53,066 bases of DNA, taken from the NCBI GenBank assembly GCA_934646175.1, contig CAKUEI010000001.1, positions 1-53,066 of the forward strand. The letters are read 5' to 3'. Both the position numbers and the translations under genes were made by a program. Each line of letters starts with the position of its first letter. Position 1 is the stretch's first letter. The notes beneath the pieces were generated by a model. The model had not been told where the DNA came from. It made no database searches and worked only from the letters and a program-made list of their open reading frames with translations. This stretch comes from an uncultured Oscillospiraceae bacterium (GTDB lineage: Bacteria; Bacillota; Clostridia; Oscillospirales; Oscillospiraceae). Of this stretch, positions 8,077 through 19,789 are shown piece by piece.

Positions 8077-9129
8077 TTACTTCTTGCCTTTCATTTCCTC
8101 AATGGTATCCGCCCGCTCGTAGGCAGACTGCTTTGCGTAATTCTGGGGCTTCTGTGCTTTGATACCCAGCTGCTCCATCAGCGGCTTGTTGCAGTCGTAC
8201 AGCGCGTCCACCAGCGGTTCAGCAATGGACATGTCGATCATGGCGGGCTGGGCCACCCAGCTGCCGTAAGGGGACAGGGTCCGGATCGTATCGGCGATAG
8301 AGGCATACCGTTCTTCATAGGTAGAGCCCTTCCGGTCCAGAACGTTCAGGTTGTCAAACCCGCCGACAAAGGTGAATTTCCCCGCGTATTGTTTCAGCAG
8401 TGCCTCCGGGTCGTTGGTCAGCTGGACGGGATTCCAGGCATCTACGCCCATCTCTACCAGGTCGCCCACCAGAGGCGCGATGTAGCCGCAGGAGTGATGC
8501 TCGTAGATCATGCCCAGCTCATGGCAGGCGTCCACCACCTTCTGCAGGTTGGGCCGGATGAACTGCCGCCACATATCCACTGAAAGCAGAAGGCTTGCCA
8601 CGGCACCGTAATCGTCGTGGAACTGGATTTTGTCCGGCTTATAATACTGCGCGATCTTCTTCAGATAGGTGATTTTGTGATCCGCAATGGCGGAAAGCAG
8701 ATCAAAGGCATCTTCCGGGTCGGTGATGAAGGCGCACAGTGCGTCCTCCATGCCCATCAGGGCATGCATCCGTTCGAACATGCCGTTTACGATGATGACG
8801 GAGGAAATTTTGTTCTCCCGGTCCCAGTTGGCAGTGTCCTTGGCAGCGGCGGCTTCCCAGTCATAGGCCTCCGCGTCGGGGAAGACAAGACTTTCCCGCC
8901 ATGTGGTGATGTCGGTCAGGCGCTGGAAGGATTCATCCGGCATGGGACCAGGCTGACCCGGTTCCAGCAGCCAGTGAACGCCCCAGCCGTCCGTGGTGAC
9001 ACCCAGGCCGGTGGGGCCTTCTTCCAGTGCGGAGGGAATGCATGTATTCTGGTCGGTCGTCTGCGAAGGGATCCAATAGGGCTTTTCATGGCGATAGGCC
9101 ATCAGGATGTTCTCACGCGGTGTGATCAT
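8077..9129 (-). CDS. Uroporphyrinogen decarboxylase-like / MtaA-type methyltransferase homologue
   Basis: 350 residues of the URO-D superfamily TIM barrel. The region YEHHSCGYIAPLVGDLVEMG holds the H-x-C-G zinc motif seen in corrinoid-dependent methyltransferases (MtaA/MtbA and O-demethylase components), unlike true heme-pathway HemE. Family knowledge therefore points to methyl transfer between a corrinoid protein or methoxylated substrate and a cofactor. No corrinoid protein, activase or other heme gene is nearby, so substrate and partner are unknown. The start MITPRENILMAYRH is the usual family beginning. It has its own promoter and a shared terminator, so it is monocistronic. Confidence 0.8.
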   Translation of the reverse strand: MITPRENILMAYRHEKPYWIPSQTTDQNTCIPSALEEGPTGLGVTTDGWGVHWLLEPGQPGPMPDESFQRLTDITTWRESLVFPDAEAYDWEAAAAKDTANWDRENKISSVIIVNGMFERMHALMGMEDALCAFITDPEDAFDLLSAIADHKITYLKKIAQYYKPDKIQFHDDYGAVASLLLSVDMWRQFIRPNLQKVVDACHELGMIYEHHSCGYIAPLVGDLVEMGVDAWNPVQLTNDPEALLKQYAGKFTFVGGFDNLNVLDRKGSTYEERYASIADTIRTLSPYGSWVAQPAMIDMSIAEPLVDALYDCNKPLMEQLGIKAQKPQNYAKQSAYERADTIEEMKGKK

Positions 9130-9197
9130 AAAACACGACTCCTCTCGGGATGGACTGCGGAAAGTCCACCGTTTTTATATGCTTTTGTTCAAAAAAT

Positions 9198-9226
9198 ATT
9201 ATAACGCAAAATTTTTCGGCGCACAA
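9198..9226 (-). promoter_or_regulatory. Promoter of the URO-D-like gene
   Basis: Minus strand: TTGTGC (9221-9226), 17-base spacer, consensus TATAAT (9198-9203). The 167-base gap to the divergent ABC-F gene is very AT-rich; I could not place a convincing plus-strand promoter in it. Confidence 0.55.
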
Positions 9227-9296
9227 TTATATAAAATGTCAACTTCTTATTCATAAAAATTTATAAAGGAATGCCGCGCGGCGGCAGGGAGAATGT

Positions 9297-10850
9297 ATGA
9301 GTATTTTAACCGTAGAGCATGTAAGTCACGATTTCGGCGGCCGCCGCATTCTGGAGGACGCCTCTTTCCGCCTCTTGAAGGGGGAGCATGTAGGCCTGAT
9401 CGGCGCGAACGGAGAGGGAAAGACCACTTTTCTGAATATCCTCACCGGCAAGCTGATGCCGGACGCGGGCACCGTCGCCTGGTGCAATCATATCACCGTG
9501 GGCTATCTGGATCAGTTCAGTACACTGGAGGCAGGGAAGACCATCCGGGATATCCTCCGCTCCGCCTTTTCTCATATGTATGATTGGGAACAGGAAATGC
9601 TGGCCCTTTACGATAAAATGGGGGATTGCAGCGGAAAAGAGCTGGAAAAGCTGACGGAAGAAGCGGGCGAGCTGCAGGAAATGCTGGAGCAGGGCGGCTT
9701 TTACATGCTGGACTCCCGAATCGAGGAATACGCCAACGGCCTCGGGCTGGGAGAGATCGGGCTGGATCGGGACGTAACTCAGCTTTCCGGCGGCCAGCGC
9801 GCCAAGGTGCTGCTGTGCAAGCTGCTGCTGGAAAACCCCATGATTTTGATTTTGGACGAGCCCACCAACTTTCTGGACGAAAACCACATTGCATGGCTGA
9901 CCCGCTTTCTGCAGAATTACGAGAACGCATTCATTCTGGTCAGCCATGACGTACCCTTCCTCAATCAGGTGATCAACGTGGTCTATCACGTGGAAAATGG
10001 CATCCTGACTCGCTATACTGGGAACTACGACCAGTACATGGAGCTTTACGAGCTGAAAAAGCGCCAGTTGGAGCAGGCTTACGAAAAGCAGCAGAAGGAG
10101 ATCGCCCAGCTGGAGGATTTCGTGGCCCGAAACAAGGCCCGCGCCGCCACCGCCAATATGGCCCGCAGCCGGCAGAAACGACTGGACGGCATGGAGCGTA
10201 TCGAGCTTTCCAAAGAAAAGCCAAAGCCCAGCTTTGCCTTCCAGTCCGCCCGCACTCCCGGCCGCGAGGTCATTGCCGCCCGGGATCTGGTGATCGGTTA
10301 TGGCGACCCGCTGACCCGGCCGCTGAATTTTGTAGTGGAGCGGAATCAGAAGATCGCTATCAAGGGCGTCAACGGTCTGGGAAAATCCACCTTGCTGAAG
10401 ACCCTGTTGGGCCTCATCCCGCCGGTGAGCGGAGAGGTGGAGCACGATCAGTTTGTAGAGGTCGGCTATTTCGAGCAGGAGGAGGAGAAATCCGCCCGCA
10501 CGGCGCTGGAAGAGATCTGGGCGGAGTACCCCGGCATGACCAACGGCGAGGTGCGTGCAGCACTGGCCAAATGCGGCCTGACGGCTGAGCATATCACCAG
10601 TCAGATGAAGGTGCTTTCCGGCGGCGAAAATGCCAAGGTGCGGCTCTGCAAGCTGATGCTGCGCCCGGTGAACCTTCTGGTGCTGGACGAGCCCACCAAC
10701 CATCTGGATGTGGAGGCGAAGGATGAGCTGAGGCAGGCGATGGCCGCATTCAAGGGCACCGTGCTGCTGGTGAGCCATGAACCGGAATTCTACGAAGGGG
10801 TTGTCAACCAGGTCTGGAATGTGGAAGACTGGACGACTAAAATCGTATGA
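9297..10850 (+). CDS. ABC-F family ATPase (ribosome-associated, translation or antibiotic resistance)
   Basis: 517 residues with two ABC ATPase domains and no membrane segments. Domain 1: Walker A GANGEGKTT (36-44), signature LSGGQ, Walker B LILDEPTNFLD. Domain 2: GVNGLGKST, LSGGENAKV, LVLDEPTNHLD. The charged linker between them (KKRQLEQAYEKQQKEIAQ and following) is the ABC-F P-site tRNA interaction motif. ABC-F proteins bind the ribosomal E site and either relieve stalling (EttA, YdiF types) or protect from antibiotics; sequence alone does not tell which. The start is supported by GGGAGA 5 bases upstream. There is no clear terminator after it. Confidence 0.9.
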   Translation: MSILTVEHVSHDFGGRRILEDASFRLLKGEHVGLIGANGEGKTTFLNILTGKLMPDAGTVAWCNHITVGYLDQFSTLEAGKTIRDILRSAFSHMYDWEQEMLALYDKMGDCSGKELEKLTEEAGELQEMLEQGGFYMLDSRIEEYANGLGLGEIGLDRDVTQLSGGQRAKVLLCKLLLENPMILILDEPTNFLDENHIAWLTRFLQNYENAFILVSHDVPFLNQVINVVYHVENGILTRYTGNYDQYMELYELKKRQLEQAYEKQQKEIAQLEDFVARNKARAATANMARSRQKRLDGMERIELSKEKPKPSFAFQSARTPGREVIAARDLVIGYGDPLTRPLNFVVERNQKIAIKGVNGLGKSTLLKTLLGLIPPVSGEVEHDQFVEVGYFEQEEEKSARTALEEIWAEYPGMTNGEVRAALAKCGLTAEHITSQMKVLSGGENAKVRLCKLMLRPVNLLVLDEPTNHLDVEAKDELRQAMAAFKGTVLLVSHEPEFYEGVVNQVWNVEDWTTKIV

Positions 10851-10959
10851 TCAAAAGAGAAGAAGGCACGTTTTCGTGGAAAAATGCCTAAAGGGACCGA
10901 CGGTAGAACGAATCGGTTTGACCACTGCGGCGAAAAGCGGGAAAACACCGGCGCAAACC

Positions 10960-10988
10960 TTGACAGAATGTTGTGCGGCCGATATACT
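10960..10988 (+). promoter_or_regulatory. Promoter of glnA
   Basis: Consensus TTGACA (10960-10965), 17-base spacer, TATACT (10983-10988). Transcription is expected near 10995, leaving a ~105-base leader before glnA. The bases from 10851 to the promoter show no gene or clear terminator. Confidence 0.8.
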
Positions 10989-10996
10989 GAAAACGT

Positions 10997-11040
10997 GAAC
11001 AAAGGCGTTCCGACCTGACGGCGGGGCGCCTCTCTTTATA
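10997..11040 (+). promoter_or_regulatory. glnA leader: hexaloop hairpin overlapping a terminator-like stem
   Basis: GAAC-AAAGGC-GTTC (10997-11010) is a small hairpin whose six-base loop has A at position 1 and G at position 4, the ANTAR-target signature. The 3' part of that hairpin (AGGCGTTCCG, 11003-11012) can instead pair fully, with two G-U pairs, to CGGGGCGCCT (11022-11031), followed by TCTCTTTAT. The folds exclude each other, as in an antitermination switch. A second loop, ACCTGA (11013-11018), has A1 but not G4 and only a 3-bp stem, so the dual-hairpin match is incomplete here. The hairpin falls at the very 5' end of the predicted transcript. Confidence 0.5.
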
Positions 11041-11099
11041 AATTTCCAAAAAATGTAAATGTTCAACATGAAAAAGAAGGGGAAAGGTGACCGACGATC

Positions 11100-12428
11100 A
11101 TGGGTTACACGAAAGAAGACATTATTCGCATCGTGAAGGAGGAAAACATTCAGTTCATCCGCCTTCAGTTCACCGACATCTTTGGCCAGCTGAAAAACGT
11201 GGCTATCACGGCCTCTCAGATCGAAAAGGCGGTCAACAATCAGATGATGTTCGACGGCTCCTCCGTGGAAGGATTCGTCCGCATCGACGAATCGGATCAG
11301 TGCTTGTACCCGGATCTGGATTCTTTTGTGGTGTATCCCTGGCATGGCCGCCACAAGACGGCCCGGCTGATCTGCGATGTCTATAACACCGACGGGACAC
11401 CCTTCGTGGGCGACCCCCGCTATGTGCTCAAGCGGGTGTTGAAAAAGGCAGAGGACATGGGCTATACGGACTTCAACGTGGGCCCCGAGTGCGAGTTCTT
11501 CCTGTTCCAGACGGACGAGGAGGGCAAGCCGACCACCAAGACAAACGACGAGGCGAGCTACTTTGACCTGGGCCCTCTGGACCACGGCGAGCACACCCGC
11601 CGCACCATCTGCATCGCGCTGGAGCAGATGGGCTTTGAGATCGAAGCGTCCCACCACGAGAACGCCGCCGGTCAGCATGAGATCGACTTCAAATACGCCG
11701 ATGCGCTGCGTGCCGCGGACAATATCATGACCTTTAAGCTGGCGGTCAAGCTGCTGGCCCAGCAGGCGGGTCTGCACGCCACCTTTATGCCAAAGCCTAT
11801 CTTCGGCGTCTGCGGATCTGGCATGCATACCAATATGTCCCTCTTCCGCGACGGGAAAAATGTGTTCGATGATCCCAGTGGCACGAAGGGCCTTTCCAAA
11901 GAGGCCTACAGCTTCATCGCCGGAATTCTGGCCCACGTAAAGGGCATGGCCGCCATCACCAATCCGCTGGTCAACTCCTATAAGCGTCTGGTGCCCGGCT
12001 ATGAGGCGCCCTGCTATATCGCATGGTCCGCGTCCAACCGCTCCGCGCTGGTGCGCATCCCCGCCTCCCGCGGGAAGTCCGCCCGCGCCGAGCTGCGTTC
12101 CCCCGACCCGTCCTGCAACCCCTATCTGGCGCTGGCGGTCTGCCTGGCCGCCGGTCTGGACGGCATCGAGAAGGGCATGACGCCGCCCCCCGAGATCACC
12201 GAGAACATTTACGCCATGGACGAGGCGGCCCGCGCCGCCCACGGCATCGAAAGCCTGCCCGGGTCCCTGGAGGAGGCCATCCGCGCTCTGGAGCAAGACC
12301 AGTTGGTTCTGGATACCCTTGGTTCCCACGTGGCGGCCAACTATATCGAAGGCAAGAAGAAGGAATGGGATGAGTACCGCACCCGCGTTTCCTCTTGGGA
12401 GCGCGAGAAATACATGATCAATTACTGA
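11100..12428 (+). CDS. glnA: Glutamine synthetase type I (GSI-alpha)
   Basis: 442 residues, the usual length of clostridial/bacillar GSI-alpha, which makes glutamine from glutamate, ammonia and ATP. Recognisable segments are MMFDGSSVEGF, the metal/ATP region GPECEFFLF, NAAGQHEID, the loop NSYKRLVPGYEAPCYIAWS and the ending SSWEREKYMINY. The last segment is the C-terminal tail that in Gram-positive enzymes mediates feedback inhibition and regulator contact. The start MGYTKEDIIRIVKEE follows an AAAGGTGA ribosome site. It heads a nitrogen block: an ANTAR regulator follows 44 bases later and gltBD lies downstream. Confidence 0.96.
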   Translation: MGYTKEDIIRIVKEENIQFIRLQFTDIFGQLKNVAITASQIEKAVNNQMMFDGSSVEGFVRIDESDQCLYPDLDSFVVYPWHGRHKTARLICDVYNTDGTPFVGDPRYVLKRVLKKAEDMGYTDFNVGPECEFFLFQTDEEGKPTTKTNDEASYFDLGPLDHGEHTRRTICIALEQMGFEIEASHHENAAGQHEIDFKYADALRAADNIMTFKLAVKLLAQQAGLHATFMPKPIFGVCGSGMHTNMSLFRDGKNVFDDPSGTKGLSKEAYSFIAGILAHVKGMAAITNPLVNSYKRLVPGYEAPCYIAWSASNRSALVRIPASRGKSARAELRSPDPSCNPYLALAVCLAAGLDGIEKGMTPPPEITENIYAMDEAARAAHGIESLPGSLEEAIRALEQDQLVLDTLGSHVAANYIEGKKKEWDEYRTRVSSWEREKYMINY

Positions 12429-12472
12429 TCGTTCGCAGGACCCCATAAAAACCGGAAAGGGGGCGAAACAGT

Positions 12473-13015
12473 ATGGATACCATTGTCCTTGCGTTCAGCA
12501 ACGGGAAAAATGCGGATCACATTGCCGAGCTGCTGGAAAGCACGGCCACGGCGCACAGCATCGTGTGCCGCTCCTGCGCCGAGGTGAAGCGCTTGATCGC
12601 GCAGCAGCATCTGAATCTCGTGATCTGTGGCTACAAAATGGCGGACGGAACGGCGGAAGAGCTGTATGCCGATCTGCCGAAAGGCTGCTCCATGCTGATG
12701 ATCGCATCTCAGGTCCGGCTGGACATGTGCGAAGAGGAAGACATCTTAAAGGTCGCTGCCCCCGTCAGCCGCAGCGACCTGATCGCATCGGTCCGCATCC
12801 TGCTTCAGCTGCAGCACCGGCTGAAAAAAACGGTGCGGCCCCAGCGAAGCCCCGAGGAGCAGGCACTCATCCGTCGGGCCAAGGAGGTGCTGATGGCCGC
12901 CAACCAGATGGAGGAGGAGGAAGCGCACCGATTCCTTCAGCGGCGCAGCATGGAAAGCGGCATGAAGCTGACGGACGTGGCCCGATTGGTTCTGGAGGAG
13001 CACCCATTGGAATAA
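12473..13015 (+). CDS. ANTAR-domain RNA-binding antiterminator with a degenerate receiver (NitR-like)
   Basis: 180 residues. Residues ~1-110 have the shape of a receiver domain, but the position of the phosphoacceptor Asp is Gly53 (LVICGYKMADG) and the acidic pair after strand 1 is absent, so it should not be phosphorylated. Residues ~127-180 are an ANTAR domain (ALIRRAKEVLM, then EEEEAHRFLQRRSMESG), a three-helix unit that binds paired hexaloop hairpins in nascent RNA and prevents termination. ANTAR regulators next to glnA and gltAB are known in solventogenic clostridia (NitR). Candidate target hairpins occur in this window before glnA and before gltB. The start is supported by GGAAAGGGGG. 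What signal it senses cannot be read from the sequence; binding to glutamine synthetase is one possibility. Confidence 0.9.
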   Translation: MDTIVLAFSNGKNADHIAELLESTATAHSIVCRSCAEVKRLIAQQHLNLVICGYKMADGTAEELYADLPKGCSMLMIASQVRLDMCEEEDILKVAAPVSRSDLIASVRILLQLQHRLKKTVRPQRSPEEQALIRRAKEVLMAANQMEEEEAHRFLQRRSMESGMKLTDVARLVLEEHPLE

Positions 13016-13046
13016 CCGGCCACCCCCTTGCGTAGGAATAACCGGA

Positions 13047-13075
13047 AAGGCGGCGGCAGAACATGCCGCCGCCTT
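13047..13075 (+). terminator. Hairpin between the ANTAR gene and dapF (terminator or attenuator)
   Basis: A perfect 12-bp GC-rich stem with a 5-base loop (13059-13063). Only weak T content follows (GTGTTATTT), so partial readthrough into dapF, 25 bases on, is plausible. Confidence 0.6.
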
Positions 13076-13100
13076 GTGTTATTTCGGAGGAGGCGGAGAA

Positions 13101-13922
13101 ATGCACCTTACCAAAATGCACGGGCTGGGGAATTCCTATCTGTTTCTCAACTGCCTGCGCGAAGGCGAGTGGGACTATCCGGGTTTGGCCCGCCGGTGGT
13201 CGGACAGACATTTCGGGATCGGGAGCGACGGACTTATTTGCGTGCTGCCCTCCCGGACAGCGGATTTTCAAATGCGTATCTTTAACGCCGACGGTTCCGA
13301 AGGGGAGATGTGCGGCAACGGGATCCGATGTTTCGGGAAATACCTCTGGGATCACGGCCTCACAGAACGGGAAAGCTTGAAGATCGAGACCAGGGCGGGC
13401 ATCCGGACGGTATGCCTTCAGCGGGAAAACGGTCGGGTGAACGGTGCCTGCGTTCAAATGGGAACGCCAAAGGTGGGCGCGCCCATGACCCTTTCCGCCG
13501 GAGGGGAGAATCTTTGCGTTACCCCCGTTTCCGTGGGGAACCCTCACGCCGTTCTTTTTTGTGCCGCACCGGAGCAGGCGGCGGTGAAAACCCTCGGCCC
13601 CCTGCTGGAGCGTCATTCGGCTTTTCCACATGGGACCAATGTGGAGTTCGTTTCGGTAAAAGACCGGACGCACCTTACCATGCGGGTATGGGAGCGGGGC
13701 AGCGGAGAGACTATGGCCTGCGGGACCGGGGCCTGCGCCGCATTTGCCGCGGCGTTCGCCGCCGGACAGTGCGAAGAGGAGACGGAGGTCGCCATGCCGG
13801 GCGGCGCGCTGCAGCTGCGGCGCGAGGGGGGAACCGGGACCCTTTGGATGACCGGCCCCACCGAGACAATCGCCGAATGTGATGTGGAAGAAGGGGGAGG
13901 TGTGGCGCATGACGAGGATTGA
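13101..13922 (+). CDS. dapF: Diaminopimelate epimerase
   Basis: 273 residues. The two catalytic cysteines are in MCGNGIRC (Cys71) and ACGTGAC (Cys207); SVGNPHAVLF is also diagnostic. The enzyme interconverts LL- and meso-diaminopimelate, the lysine precursor and peptidoglycan cross-link residue. The start MHLTKMHGLGN is the family start and has GGAGGAGGCGGAG just upstream. It overlaps dapL by 14 bases, so the two final steps of the aminotransferase variant of the DAP pathway are co-translated, here inside a nitrogen-assimilation block. Confidence 0.95.
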   Translation: MHLTKMHGLGNSYLFLNCLREGEWDYPGLARRWSDRHFGIGSDGLICVLPSRTADFQMRIFNADGSEGEMCGNGIRCFGKYLWDHGLTERESLKIETRAGIRTVCLQRENGRVNGACVQMGTPKVGAPMTLSAGGENLCVTPVSVGNPHAVLFCAAPEQAAVKTLGPLLERHSAFPHGTNVEFVSVKDRTHLTMRVWERGSGETMACGTGACAAFAAAFAAGQCEEETEVAMPGGALQLRREGGTGTLWMTGPTETIAECDVEEGGGVAHDED

Positions 13923-15138
13923 CCCCAACTACCGGAAGCTGCCTGGGAATTATCTCTTTTCCGAAGTGGAGCGCCGGGTGACGGCTTATTCTGAGGCACA
14001 CCCGCAGGCGGAGCTCATCCGTCTGGGGATCGGCGATGTGACGCGCCCCCTGATCCCCGCCGTAGCGGAAGCCATGGAGAAGGCCGTGAAGGAAATGGGC
14101 AGAGCCGAAACCTTCCGCGGCTATGGGCCGGAGCAGGGATACGCGTTCCTGCGTGAGGCCATTGCGGAGGGAGATTACAGGACGCGGGGCGTGGACCTTT
14201 CCCCGGATGAGATCTTTCTTTCGGACGGGGCAAAAAGCGACTGCGGCAATGTGGGCGACCTCTTCGACCGGACCTGTACGGCGGCGGTGTGCGACCCGGT
14301 GTACCCCGCCTATGTGGAAACCAATGTGATGGCGGGCCGGGCGGGGGAGTACGACCCCCAAACGGGAAGATGGTCAAAGCTCTGCTACCTGACCTGCCTG
14401 GAGAAAAACGGATTCCTCCCGGACCTTCCAGAAGAGGGAGCGGCAGACCTCATTTACCTCTGCTTTCCCAACAATCCTACCGGTGCTTCGGCGGACCGCG
14501 CGGAGCTTAGTCGGTGGGTGGACTACGCGAACCGGAACGGTTCCGTGATCTTCTTTGACTCCGCCTATGAGGCGTTTATCACCCGGCCGGACATCCCTCA
14601 CAGCATTTTTGAGATCGAAGGGGCGAAGACCTGTGCCGTGGAATTCCGCAGCTTTTCCAAAACGGCGGGGTTTACCGGTGTACGCTGCGCTTACGCGGTG
14701 GTGCCGAAAGCGCTTATCCGCGGAGGAGTTTCCCTGAACCGGTTGTGGAACCGCCGTCAGGCGGCCCGCTTTAACGGCGTTTCCTACATCACCCAGCGGG
14801 GTGCGGAGGCCGTCTATACGCCGGAGGGCAGGGCACAGCTGGAGGAGAATCTTGCCTTTTACCGGAAGAATGCGGAGACGCTTCTGACGGGGCTGCGCAG
14901 GGCGGGCCTTTCGGCGTCAGGGGGCGTGGATTCTCCCTATGTCTGGGTCAAAACGCCGGGCGGCAAAGCCTCCTGGGAATTTTTCGACACGCTGCTGAAC
15001 CGCGCCCATGTGGTAGTTACACCGGGGGTTGGGTTCGGGCAAAGCGGCGAGGGATATATCCGGCTGACCGCTTTTAGCAGTGCGGAGGCCACAAAGGAAG
15101 CAGTGGAGCGGATCGGCACACTGTTTTCCGGAACATAG
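13909..15138 (+). CDS. dapL: LL-diaminopimelate aminotransferase
   Basis: 409 residues, a class I/II PLP aminotransferase. The PLP lysine is Lys251 in FRSFSKTAGFTG. FPNNPTGA, DSAYEAF and the N-terminus NYRKLPGNYLFSEVERR are typical of DapL. It converts tetrahydrodipicolinate plus glutamate directly to LL-DAP and 2-oxoglutarate, bypassing the succinylase and acetylase branches. Its product feeds DapF, encoded just upstream, and its amino donor comes from the GOGAT reaction encoded just downstream. The start at 13909 has GGGGGAGGT upstream and lies inside the dapF end. Confidence 0.95.
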   Translation: MTRIDPNYRKLPGNYLFSEVERRVTAYSEAHPQAELIRLGIGDVTRPLIPAVAEAMEKAVKEMGRAETFRGYGPEQGYAFLREAIAEGDYRTRGVDLSPDEIFLSDGAKSDCGNVGDLFDRTCTAAVCDPVYPAYVETNVMAGRAGEYDPQTGRWSKLCYLTCLEKNGFLPDLPEEGAADLIYLCFPNNPTGASADRAELSRWVDYANRNGSVIFFDSAYEAFITRPDIPHSIFEIEGAKTCAVEFRSFSKTAGFTGVRCAYAVVPKALIRGGVSLNRLWNRRQAARFNGVSYITQRGAEAVYTPEGRAQLEENLAFYRKNAETLLTGLRRAGLSASGGVDSPYVWVKTPGGKASWEFFDTLLNRAHVVVTPGVGFGQSGEGYIRLTAFSSAEATKEAVERIGTLFSGT

Positions 15139-15148
15139 CGATCATATG

Positions 15149-15218
15149 GTGTCCAAAGGCGGGCACAGAACCGGCGTGAATGGTCACGCCGGTTCTGCTG
15201 CGGCCTTTGGACACTTTT
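15149..15218 (+). promoter_or_regulatory. Candidate ANTAR-controlled antitermination element before gltB
   Basis: Hairpin 1 is GTGTCC-AAAGGC-GGGCAC (15149-15166; 6 bp with one G-U). Hairpin 2 follows at once: a 12-bp stem 15167-15178 / 15185-15196 with loop AATGGT (15179-15184), counting its end A-T pair as open. Both six-base loops have A1 and G4. The terminator uses GTGTCCAAAGGC (15149-15160), exactly the stem and loop of hairpin 1, paired perfectly with GCCTTTGGACAC (15203-15214), followed by TTTT; hairpin 2 sits inside it. Hairpin 1 and the terminator base cannot coexist. The element begins 10 bases after the dapL stop, and no separate gltB promoter is evident, so gltB expression would depend on readthrough. 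Confidence 0.7.
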
Positions 15219-15246
15219 CATTGTGAGTAAGAAAGGGTGTATTGCA

Positions 15247-19776
<4,530 letters not shown>

Positions 19777-19789
19777 GGGGGGCATTGAA

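Noticed and set aside
10851..12446. A 531-codon open frame on the minus strand opposite glnA, and an 831-codon plus-strand frame opposite the glycyl radical enzyme gene (1043-3538).
   Set aside because: Both are mirror frames of strongly coded genes in a GC-rich genome; their translations are His/Gly/Val-rich without recognisable domains, and the sense genes are beyond doubt.
15223..15246. GTG 15223 as the gltB start.
   Set aside because: It has no ribosome binding site and lies 8 bases from the terminator arm. TTG 15247 has GAAAGGG at proper spacing and gives a normal short propeptide before the catalytic Cys.
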